DNA from: Guyanagaster necrorhizus
Lineage: Eukaryota > Basidiomycota > Agaricomycetes > Agaricales > Physalacriaceae
DNA: 64,000 nucleotides
Assembly (NCBI RefSeq): GCF_019112545.1
Contig: NW_025064889.1
Coordinates: forward strand, 226,217 to 290,216
Reading direction: 5' to 3'
This document shows positions 47,406 through 57,236 of this stretch, piece by piece. The notes under the pieces are model-generated. The model made no database searches. It worked only from the letters and a program-made list of their open reading frames with translations, and was not told the origin of the DNA. Numbering within the stretch: the first letter of the stretch is position 1; every line of letters starts with the position of its first letter. The translations under genes and the position numbers were made by a program.

Positions 47406-49079
47406 ATGAATCCCATTCTCGACGACGACGTCCTATGCTGTATTCTTGAAGAACTCCGTGCGGAATATGCGGCCCTTAGAAACTGCTCACTCGTCAGCCG
47501 CAGTCTCAATCGGATTGCCACCAAATTCCTGTACTCCAAGGTCATCTGGTCGCCCCGGTTCCGTCCAACATTCAGTCTGAAGGACAAAGGACTACCCCCA
47601 GTGTGTACCTTTCTGTGTCGTGGTCAGCGAAAGCTCAGGAATTCAGGAATTAGCCATCCTCGATGTTCAGCTCGGCTTGTCTGCCTCATAATGCGCCAAA
47701 AGTCAAAGCACTGGAAATCAGCGGTGAGTTTACCGTTTACGTCTCCCTCCCTGCTGCATGTATCAATATTCTACAGGGTGCCTCTCGCCGCGACCACCAT
47801 CACTGAATCCATTTCCGACGGTGTTACTCGAAGCCGTCCAGTCTTTCGTGAATATGCGATTTTGTCATTTGACACCAACGATGTACCACGAAGACCTCTT
47901 CACGAATATCCTGGATGTTTTAAAGTCGTCGCCCTATCTATCTCATCTCGAGGTCAACTCTTCATGTATGGACGTGTCCAGGGCGCCGATTCTGGTACAA
48001 ATTACCGCGATTAATGTTTTGGTGCTTCAGGATCCGACGAGAGCGATATTAGACGCGTTGCCATCGTGGCTAGCCAACCTGTCGCTGACTGAGCTGCATT
48101 TAAAGGTTTATATCGTCTTGCTTTGACTCCATCATAAAGCTAACATCTGTAGTAGGGCAATTGTGGATCGATAACACCCGGCGTACTTAAATCTTTTGTG
48201 CCCTACCTTGAGAACATCACTGCTTTTTCACATGGACTATCATATTCTCTTACGGACGAAGATGTCTTTTCTTTTTTGTCGCAGTTACCGCGGTTGCAGT
48301 TCCTGACATTACAATACTATCTGGTTCGTCATTCGCCTTCCTCGCGACTAGCTCCAGGCTGATTTCGTGCAGCAACTACGCCCCTCGCCTGTTGTTCCCT
48401 TCTTGTCCAACCTCCGGTCATTTACTGTCTACTACCGACCCGTATGGAATCGCGACGAGGCCGATCGACTGGGCAAATGGATACGCACTGTGATTGCCAG
48501 CTCTCCTATCGACCACCTCGCCTTGTTCTCTGATGATGACTTTGTGGCCTCCAACGTCCGGTTTGATGGCATTATATGCCATCTAGCCAGTAAACATGCT
48601 GCTAGGCTCCGGTATCTGGAGATGCAACAGGCATTTATAAGCGTGGATGCGCTCAGGCTTTTGTGTAAGGAGTGTTCGGTGTTGGAAGAACTCTCGATGG
48701 CTGGGGGAAAGAACGTGCTGGTTAGGAATCACTGACCTGCTCTTGATGACTTACCCACCGTCTTCCAGGCTGTATTCGGTCAATGTATCTCACAGATGAG
48801 GCATCTCCACACTGCCCAAATTGAAGTACGGAACATCAAGCATAGTGTGTCTTCGGGGTTTCCGGCAGTAGCCAAGGATATCATCATCAAGTCGTCGCGA
48901 CTACGAAGATTGAACGTAAACGGGTATCATTTAGAGGTAGGAAAGCTGATTTGTCTTCCTTGGCACACTGCTAACGCATATGCCAGGCGCGTTGGGCGAC
49001 ATCTGCTGAAGGGAGTTTCGATTTGGTCGTTGAGCAGGTTCCGTCACGGACACTTCCTTGGGAACGATGGGAGGTCTGA
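47406..49079 (+). CDS. F-box/leucine-rich-repeat protein
   Basis: ATG 47406 starts MNPILDDDVLCCILEELRAEYAALRNCSLVSRSLNRIATKFLY, presented here in pieces: ILDDDVLCCILEEL, then LRNCSLVSRSLNRIA, a typical fungal F-box. Several short introns follow. Coding blocks include FTNILDVLKSSPYLSHLEVN, WLANLSLTELHLK (ends at GTTTAT near 48108), LSQLPRLQFLTLQYYL (about 48280), FLSNLRSFTVYYRPVW, LRLLCKECSVLEELSMAGGK, and SRLRRLNVNGYHLE. After a GTAGGA...GCCAG intron the final exon reads ARWATSAEGSFDLVVEQ and stops at 49079. The repeated L-x-x-L pattern fits leucine-rich repeats for substrate binding in an SCF ubiquitin ligase. Target unknown. Exon borders in 47600-47780 are the least certain. Confidence 0.75.
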
Positions 49080-49267
49080 TGAGGCGAGCGCCAACATCAA
49101 ACATGTAATCTTAGAGGACTGGGCACTACTACCTGAAGTTCACGAGGAGAATGTCACCCACGTAATGGCTTGCCACAGGTACTTTGTGGAAAAATAAGTA
49201 AAAGGTACGCGGGATCAGCTATCGCTCATTCTATTAAGTCCACCGCACCATCAACAAACATGCTCAA

Positions 49268-50817
49268 CTACACAAAGTCGGGGAGCCATCCTGCAACTCC
49301 GCCATCCGACTGCGTACCCGTGCAAATTTTCGCAGGTTGAGGATCATCCTTGTCACCGTCATTGTCATACAACACCAAATAAAGCTGAACCGTGGGCCTG
49401 TTAGTGTCCTTTACTCGGCAGTTGTTGTATTGGAACTCACAAGACTCCTAAGAGGATGAGAGAAACCTGCCAATGGTTTATTAGAAAATTTGGAAATGCG
49501 GTAAAGCAAAAGATTGACTGGAGCTATGGATGCCAGCAGCAGGTTCGTGAGCCGTAGTGCTTCAAGTTGTTGTGACGTAGATGAGTATCGGATGTCCTTA
49601 TGACGATACGGGTACTTACAGAACAAGATCTAGGGAGGGTGACATACGATCATAGTAGGTTCGCGTCTTGGGTTTGAAGACTTACGATGAAGTATGTTAT
49701 TCCGTCATGGTATAAAACCTTAGCAACAGCTGTGTGGGGGCATCTTGGTCTTGATAAGGCGTTGTACACCATAGCGGACAGGACCGTGACCTCAAAGGCC
49801 ATCTGTGAATCGAAATCAGCGTCAAGTTGACTGCGAAGACCGTCTGCTATTCACACACGGAGCCCAGAGCATAAGCACACGCGCTCTATCCATCATCACG
49901 CATGTACGTAGGGCATGATTAAAATATAGCTGATCTAAAGCCAAGTGAGTAGTAGGAGAAAAACACGGAGATCACATACGGCTCGTGGTTAGTACGGCGA
50001 CAGTTGTAAGCGCGATATTGGCTATCACGGTCAGGACGAAGAACGCCAAGGTCCAACAGATGAAACGCGGAGTTCGTTCCCAGAGATTCCAGAGGTGCAG
50101 GAGGACTAGGACTTGAGAAAAGGAGTGAGTTGGTGTTGTCTCGAAACGAAGGGACGAGGGGTACTACAGTTTGAAATCCCAACCGATATTTGGAAGAGGT
50201 ATAACTAGGTTAGGGTTCAAATTTGGGATTACATCGTAGATCGGCGGTATGTGAAACGGAAACTAATCACCGAGATGTCATACCAAATTACGCAGCTTCA
50301 GGGAAAAGATAAGTGAGTAAATAAATCCAAGCATCCAAGCAAAAAGAGACAGTTACAACTGGCAGAAAAACCGTCAGTGTACCTTCGAGAAAGCACTGCG
50401 GGTTGAAAACTTACAGTATTCGACACATGCGAATTAGCGATTCCCGATAATACTACGCGAGCCAATTAAAAGTTGACAGCCGGACTCGATGAGACGTACG
50501 ATGTATGTGGATGATGACGGTCGATGGGACGAGGTATCGTATGAGCAGGAAGAGGACTTTGGGGACGGACCAGTGTGCCGCCCAGATGAGCTCTATTTCG
50601 GCGGAGAATGTTAGGAGGTGGTCATAGAGCAAGAGCTGGGGTGGTAAGTTACTGGGAACCCAACTACTTATTATAATATCTAGGCTTACCACGAGCCCAG
50701 CGCCTACAAGGTTACACTCAAACAGGCTTCCACAATGAATAAATTTTTGAAGAGCTTACCACTGAGATAGCGAGTAGCCTGGACGTGACATGCGATTTCA
50801 GCGGCCGTCTCGTTCAT
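49268..50817 (-). CDS. DUF6533 integral membrane protein I
   Basis: ATG 50817 (MNETAAEIACHVQATRYLS) joins through two short introns, with a small exon GAGLV between them, to LLLYDHLLTFSAEIELIWAA, then SVPKVLFLLIRYLVPS. This is the DUF6533 signature (YDHLLTF...EIELIW...K-LFLL-RY). A further exon gives LSGIANSHVSN. Downstream exons at about 50180-49640 carry hydrophobic segments, the 49626-49411 exon gives LRLTNLLLASIAPVNLLLYR, and the last exon (LYLVLYDNDGDKDDPQPAK... GWLPDFV) stops at 49268. The family is a large basidiomycete set of seven-helix proteins without known ligand. Middle exon borders were not all resolved. Confidence 0.8.
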
Positions 50818-51381
50818 GGAAGCTGTAGTCAAGTGCCGGCGACTGAAGTTTTGGAGCCCTGGATATTATTACGGCCTATGCCCGTCGCCGGGTATAATCA
50901 TAATGGAAACGAGCTTATTCTGCATTCACCATTAGATTCGGACCGGAATGCCGACGTTGGATCCCAAAATACACACGGCATCAATTGATGGCAAATGCGC
51001 TTCGAACGCACTTATTCCGTGGCTAATATATAGTGGTACAAAGTTATTGAAAGTTACAGCCATTTGCATACAACTTGATAGTGACGCGCTTCTTGTGCGA
51101 GTGGAGAGAGCGATCTGCTATTTCGGGCATCTCGGAATGACTTTACCGGCCAAAACCTCGGTTTATGACCAAGTCCGATGCTTCATTGTTCCAAACGGCT
51201 ATGAGATGCTCGATTGAACAAAGAAGTGAACGCTGATGAAGGCGGAAGAAATATAAAATATCTATAGGCCCATGTCCTTTTCGCACTAAATTCATTTTTA
51301 CTTTTAAGATCAGTAAACTGCTTACATTGAGTAACATAATACAAATACAGATTATTCATTTACTAGAGCATGTTTTATTCA
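50818..51381. other. Intergenic stretch between DUF6533 gene I and the CsbD-like gene
   Basis: Short frames only, for example 50785-50988 and 50948-51217 (+). It should hold the promoter of the DUF6533 gene and the 3' end of the CsbD-like gene. Confidence 0.5.
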
Positions 51382-51957
51382 TTAGAAACCACCATGGCCA
51401 CCAGATTGGCGCATTTCTCCCTTCATCTGCATTTCAGTATCACCGACCATCCTCCCAGCGGTCTGCTCAAGATACATTAGAAGAAATCCAAACACAGTTA
51501 AAATCCCGACAAACCTGTTCGGCCTTCCCATAAAGCTTGTCGGTAGTGGAGACAGGCTGCTGGGCCGCCTGCTGGGCCGTCTCGGCGGGTTGTTGTCCAC
51601 TACCATGCTGATGATGCAGATGATGGTGGAGGTGGTGATGGTGACCTTCGACTGGAACACCGCCTATATGATGACCGATAAGCGCCTGGAAAGACAGTTA
51701 GATATAAGGGAACACATACCCTGAGTTTCGCCCGCACCACGTTCCCAATCGCCGGCGGTGCCACCCTGTTGTTGTAGACCGCCACCCCACGACTGCTGGA
51801 AAGCCGACTCGGGCTGACCCTGTCCTCCTTGATCGCTGCCAAAACTCAGGCCGCCCATATCGCGGCGGTCACCCGGAATAGGATCGTTGCTGCCATGGAG
51901 GCGGTGCCCTGGCTGCTGGGTAGATTGGTCATAGTCGTCGTTAATGTTTTGGGACAT
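51382..51957 (-). CDS. CsbD-like domain protein with His-rich and Gln-rich segments
   Basis: ATG 51957 starts MSQNINDDYDQSTQQPGHR. Exon 1 is Gly/Gln-rich (GGLSFGSDQGGQGQ) and ends at about 51720. A 56-nt intron (GTATGT...ATATAG) keeps frame into GGVPVEGHHHHLHHHLHHQH, a strongly His-rich stretch, then AQQAAQQPVSTTDKLYGKAEQ. A 51-nt intron precedes TAGRMVGDTEMQMKGEMRQS and the stop at 51382. The joined GKAEQ-TAGRMVGDTEMQMKG is the CsbD-like pattern. In bacteria CsbD is a sigma-B stress protein; fungal relatives are stress-linked and of unknown mechanism. The His cluster could bind metal ions, as an inference. About 155 residues, soluble. Confidence 0.8.
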
Positions 51958-52085
51958 GGCGGTTGACTGTGAAATGAGCAAGACATGACGAGCACCTTTA
52001 TACCCAAACTCAGGGTTACATCATAACTGGCCCAATGACGGCGAAACACCGTCACCACTCACTCCCTGGAGCGCCGTCACCTGAC

Positions 52086-54047
52086 TTAGCCCCCTTGACA
52101 ATTCAGAGCTACTGCAGCGCGCATCACGAGATGGGAATCAGATTCATCGACGGGGGATCGTGGTTCCGATACATGTAAATGTCTGAGATATTCTGAGGAT
52201 TCATGACGCGCATTACGTGGCATTTCCAATTCTGAACTCGAATGACGGGAGTCAATAGCAACTCGAAGGTTTAGGAGCATACGGGAGCCCTGATACAAGT
52301 AAGGTACCAGAAATAGATGCTAAGCAATGAGCTCACCAGGATACAGGTAGCTGCGCTTAGGGGACTATACCAACATCAGCACAGGTATTCGATAATTGAG
52401 TCATAGGTGACATACTTGACCAGCAAGCTAGACAAGAAGGGCGGACCCATCATAAACATACAAAGATTTGCCAGTAATAAAGCTAAGTATGATCAAGTTG
52501 GATCAATTTTAATCAATTAAACCAGACATTCACGACGAACCAAATATTCTGGAGGCTGCAGTTAGCGTCTACGTCAAGCGCGGGATGAGAAGACGTACAT
52601 GGCGAAATAAATCGTCGAGTCACGGGCCTGTAAAAAAACCTTTTGACCCTCTATTGAGATGAGAATATAATTTATTCTCTTACCATTAAATATAAGATGG
52701 TAGGGCCAGATTCACCCGCCTTCCAGTCAACAAAAGCTCGCACGGTCACTAGGACAAAGAGATAGCCTACAGAATGAGGACGTTCATAGGAGGATTTAAA
52801 AAATAGAACGAAGGGCCACTTGCTCTCGATAGCCAGAGGGGTGATCCTAGAGATGTATCACGTCAGAAGATACGCGTCGAGCAACATTGAACGACTTACC
52901 AATAGCCAACAATGATGGAAGGAAGACTGTTTGCGTAGCAACCGGGAAGTGCAACCACCCTCTCCACTACACTAGCGGTCGGTGCTTGCAGAATGCATTT
53001 GAACAATGAGGCGTACCGTCTACATTTTCGGCGACGTAATCAGTGGTCGTCAAGCCAATCAACGTGGCACAGACGCCTTGAAAACATTCAGTGAATATAC
53101 CAGCATGATAAAGAAAAGAAAGCATACCAAAGTAGAGAAAAAACGCAAGTCCTATCACCGGCTAAATCGATAACTGAGCTTCAATGTGTCATAAATGCGT
53201 ATCTCCACCGACCTTATTGCCCCGGTCTGTGTGATGCTATGAGCGACATACAAGCGCGAAGCGAAATACTTACAGAGTGCCCAGACGCGTAGCACGAGGA
53301 TCCCTACAGGAAGCAGTCAGAAAGACAAAAGCGACATCAGACTCAAAGTCTGACGGAACCTTGCACCACCGCATTTTGAACGGTCAAATTACTAAATAAC
53401 ATCAGTCGACACTCAGCTGATAGAACACAGGTGCCTGTACTCACACGCTCAACCACCGAAGGTAGAAAACACAACTACAGAACCCCTTGAGCGCCGGAGC
53501 AGAACTGATGGTGCAAACATCCCACGTACAACTGTGCATGATATCAGTGAGAAGGATCACTATATAAATAATCAATGTGTACCCACTGAAGTTGACAGGT
53601 TACCGAACCCTGCGGCTATTTTGGGCCCGATCAGATTTTGGACTAAGCGTACAGACGCGTCCTTACCGATAAAGGCGAACCTAAAGCCAAAGAGCGTGAG
53701 TATACTAAACGTGTCATCGTTATAGGATAAGATAGCTTACAGTAACATGCCTTCTACGACATATCGGTTCACAAAGAAAAGGACACGAGCCAGAGTCATT
53801 CGTGCCCTGTGTACAGCAAGATACGCGTAAACACGGTTGAGGAACGCGACAAGAGATACTCACGTCCAAATATGATTACACTCTTCCCCAAAAGTGATAA
53901 TGTGGTCGTACACGATACAAGTCGCACATGCACCTGTAATCCAACTTTGGGTCAGAAATTGCCCAACATGAGCATCACATATTGCTCACCTGCGACCCAC
54001 GAGACGGCCCAAGCCTGTCTTGCCATATCGTCATCGCTTTCGGCCAT
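52086..54047 (-). CDS. DUF6533 integral membrane protein II
   Basis: More than ten short exons join in frame. ATG 54047 gives MAESDDDMARQAWAVSWVAG, then ACATCIVYDHIITFGEECNH-IW and ARMTLARVLFFVNRYVVEGM, the DUF6533 signature. A 14-nt micro-exon (53680-53667, coding LFAFI with its neighbours) leads to VILLTDIMHSCTWDVCTISS, CSCVFYLRWLS, VNLTVQNAVVQG, ILVLRVWALYRGNK and PVIGLAFFLYFG. Next are ATLIGLTTTDYVAENVD, VVALPGCYANSLPSIIVGYW and, nearer the end, TILYLM-ARDSTIYFAM. The last exon (GSRMLLNLRVAIDSRHSSS...) stops at 52086. This order of helices is that of the family. Same strand as the CsbD-like gene and DUF6533 gene I. Ligand and role unknown. Confidence 0.82.
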
Positions 54048-55826
54048 GACGATTTGTTTACGGAGGGAAAGGGAAGTAGCGCCCTCTTTGCAAAGGGTCC
54101 TAACAATCTGCTCACGACAGGACTTTATATTATACCACTCCCCCATCAACCCGAACAGGCCATCATTGTTCTCCAACCCCGATAATAGGCATATGCCGCA
54201 TGTTCAGATCAGGGGCCCGAGATGTTAAGAGCCACTGTACCCGTCGGTTCTTCCATGGGCGCTGCTAGCTTCCAGAGCGTACGTGAACGGGCTAAAGAAC
54301 CTTCGTGTGAGCAGGGCCGTTAGTCGAAAGAACAGTGACTTGAACTGTTCTCGAGCTTAAGTCAGCCTTACTTCCATTCCTCTACAGAAATACGGACTTA
54401 GCCATGGCTATAGACTTCCGGTATTGTTGCTTCCCCACGACCCGACCGCGGGATCAAAGCTCCTCGTTGAAGATGTTTGCAGTGTTATATCAAACCGGAT
54501 ACATTTTTAGGTTCCATGGTACCGACAGTGGCCTAGATGACTGCTCGTGCTGGACTCACTCGGACTTGGCATTTCTTGGGACACATTGCACTTCACATTG
54601 CCGTTCCTAAGATGATTGCAGTTTGAACGGCCAGATAAGATAGAGGACGCACAAAGTCGGCACCATTCATGGAAGTTCGTCACCACCATCATCATTACAT
54701 CGATCAAGCTAACTGCACTCATCAGACCATAAAAGTCATGGACGATTTCCTCAAGAACCCAAAGGGCAATACTTTCACGCAAGTGAGATATAGCCGAAAG
54801 TGAAGTCCGAGCTTACTCACTGCGTTGCACGGTGAACTCGCGGCGATGTTCAGTGACGTAGACCAAGCACATGTTCTCGAACCTTCTAATATTCCCATAT
54901 AACGTTGACGGTTCGAAATCGATTCCAACCGAATCACATACATTCACAGAACATGACAGAGCCCCACACTCCACTTCGACTTGCCCGCTCCATCAGCCAA
55001 ATTAGAATCACGCAAGTCGGCGCCGGCTCAGTGAAGCTCGACAACTTGAGGCCGATTGTAGCAAACAGCGATGGTGTTTGTGAATTTCTATTCCTCGCTT
55101 TGACCAATGTCACCGAATCTGAACGCAGACGCTTTCCCACATTGCTAACTGGGAAAATATGACGGAGAAAGAGAAGGAGACGACTCTCAAGGTCTTATCG
55201 GCCAGAAATAAGCAAATGGTGTGGCTGTTACTGGTATTGTTACTGATGGCATAACACAGAATCCGGTTGAAAAATGAGAAGGAGAAGTTGCTAGAAGAAA
55301 GTTCGACTTGATTTCACGACTTCCTGTTGACGATGAGCGGGTTTAAGATATATATAACTACGAAGGAACCCACGATTCAGAAAGTACAATCACATGGAGC
55401 ATGTGTCTTTGAAGGATGCATGATGGTGAAGCTTTGGTTGTTGCTGGTGGAAGAGTCTACTTCGAAGCACACATAACTCCTTGATCCGTCCCCGACCTTA
55501 ATCAGAGCCGAGGTTAAGAGCAGTGATCTCCCTTTGACCGTTTTACTTGGGAAGTCAGGCCTTCAAGCTGACCCTAGCTTGAACAAATAAGTAACAAATA
55601 TCCCACGTTCAACGAGGAATCTCAAACAATGTTGGGCACCAGTGCAGCTTTTGCTCGAGGTTACTTAGAACAGCAGGTAACACGCGCAATAGCAATGCTT
55701 GTGATTTAGAGTGGCTAGTAGATACACGATGTTTGTTCAATAGCTGGTGAAGTCCACTTGTCACTCGTCAGTAACTATATATGCTTATAGTCAGAAAACG
55801 CACTATCAAACGCGCACATAAACACT
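54048..55826. other. Intergenic stretch, no supported gene
   Basis: Frames of 60-90 codons on both strands without motifs. The one at 54905-55162 (+) has a mild coding look (ARSISQIRITQVGAGSVKL) but no partner exon. Confidence 0.45.
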
Positions 55827-56297
55827 TCATTGCGATTTGCCGTTGGCCTTCTGGATGAGGTCATCCAATGCAGCTTCACTCTCACCCTGCAGCTTCATTC
55901 AGGAGGGCATATTGAAAACAAGGAAAAATGAAACACACCAGCTTCTTCTTCTGCGCCTCGAGCTACATTCGTGCATAAGGTGCGGACCACCCTGAAGACA
56001 ACGAAGGCATACCTCAGCTTTCAGCTTCTCGAGCTGCTGGATCTCAAGATTATGGGCGAATTGGTCTGTCCCTCGGTCAGACATAAAGTCGCTTCAAATA
56101 TCGATGGTCACATACTCTCAACGGCCTTTTCTTTCGCTCTAAGGGCAGCTTGAGGTGACTGATAAAAAGCGGGGAGCAACAGACACATACTGGAAGCCCT
56201 TGGACTGAGCAACAGCACCTTCCTTCAAGCTGGAGGTGTATCGCCTCTGTGCGACGGAGAGGTTGGTGATGCGACGAGCAGCAGGGATACGAAACAT
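55827..56297 (-). CDS. INH1: Mitochondrial ATPase inhibitor (IF1)
   Basis: ATG 56297 begins MFRIPAARRITNLSVAQRRY, an Arg-rich, acid-free mitochondrial targeting sequence. Then comes SSLKEGAVAQSKGFQ, followed across three short introns by AKEKAVE-NQFAHNLEIQQLEKLKAE, LEAQKKKL and GESEAALDDLIQKANGKSQ. The total is about 88 residues. Known IF1 proteins have this layout: a short inhibitory segment (the KGF...KEKA.E.QFA region) and a charged coiled coil. IF1 binds F1-ATPase and blocks ATP hydrolysis when the proton gradient collapses. The gene is divergent from the ATP synthase subunit h gene, with 97 bp between start codons. Confidence 0.9.
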
Positions 56298-56394
56298 GAT
56301 GTAGTTGTTGGTCAAGGTGGAATCCGGAGAGACTCGACATTCCGGTCACGAATTTGTTACGTCACAGTCACGCTTTCCTCGTTCTCTCCCGCCA
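56298..56394. promoter_or_regulatory. Shared bidirectional promoter of IF1 and ATP synthase subunit h genes
   Basis: Only 97 bp separate the two divergent start codons. The segment contains TTACGTCA (56358-56365), a CRE/ATF-type palindrome-like site, and two TCCGG cores (around 56322 and 56343). No TATA box is apparent, so this may be a compact housekeeping promoter driving both genes. The control sites are inferred from sequence only. Confidence 0.55.
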
Positions 56395-56949
56395 TGTCAA
56401 CAATTCTCAGGCAGGCAGCTAGCGCTGTACGTTTCTTTATTTTCGTTTTTTTTTTTTCGTTCTGATAAGCCGCATGTTTTTACAGGCTCGTATTGTGTCG
56501 CGTGCTCGCGGTTTTTCGTCGACCGTCGCTTCCCGCAAAGGTGCATACGTTGCCCTTATTCCGCACGAATATTCCTGATCCCGAATACTCCCGTAGACAT
56601 CATCCAGGACTTATACCTCAAGGAACTGAGAGGATACAAGCCTGCGCCGGTCGTGCGTCTCCCCATATTCTCAATTTGTCACATTTTACTTAGTACAATT
56701 GGTTCGTCGTAGGCTAAAGATGCTCATGTCGGCGTAGTGAAGGCGTACTCGACCCCAACGGCACCGCAACCACCCACCCTTCCCACTGACATCGCCTCGG
56801 AATTGGCTGCTTACGATGCGTCTGAACCAACTTTGGCTGAGGTAGTGGTTGATGTTGCGAGCGAGTCGGCGGACACCACCAGCGGTGCGGATGCGTATCT
56901 CACTTTCCTTGAGGCAGACCTTCCCAAGCCCGAGGCGCATCACCATTAG
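56395..56949 (+). CDS. ATP14: Mitochondrial F1Fo-ATP synthase subunit h
   Basis: Four exons: MSTILRQAASA, then (after GTACGT...TACAG) ARIVSRARGFSSTVASRK, then (after GTGCAT...CGTAG) DIIQDLYLKELRGYKPAPV, then (after GTGCGT...CGTAG) AKDAHVGVVKAYSTP to the stop at 56949. The N-terminus is a mitochondrial presequence. The core DIIQDLYLKELRGYKPAP, followed by a short acidic C-terminal half (SELAAYDASEPTLAE), is the mark of subunit h (yeast Atp14), part of the peripheral stalk that holds F1 to Fo. About 125 residues, the normal length. It ends in three histidines. Convergent with the RNA polymerase gene. Confidence 0.9.
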
Positions 56950-57236
56950 ACGGAGCACAGTTGCTTGTAATTAAAAAAATGCAATTCATGCCGCCAAGCT
57001 AAACGTTCACCAAGAACTTGTCATCTGAGAATCTCAGTAGTATCTCTCACTGATACCCCCGCATTCATTTTAATTCCTAATATGTTCTCCTCTAGATCTA
57101 ATATATAGGTTACTGTACTTAAAGGATACATTAAGCAATGATGATGCATCGAAAACCAAATATGAAGTGAAAGCTGCTATAAGATAACGACGTGAGGGTG
57201 ACCAAGGATGAAGTGGGGTGGGTAAAATGCGCGATG

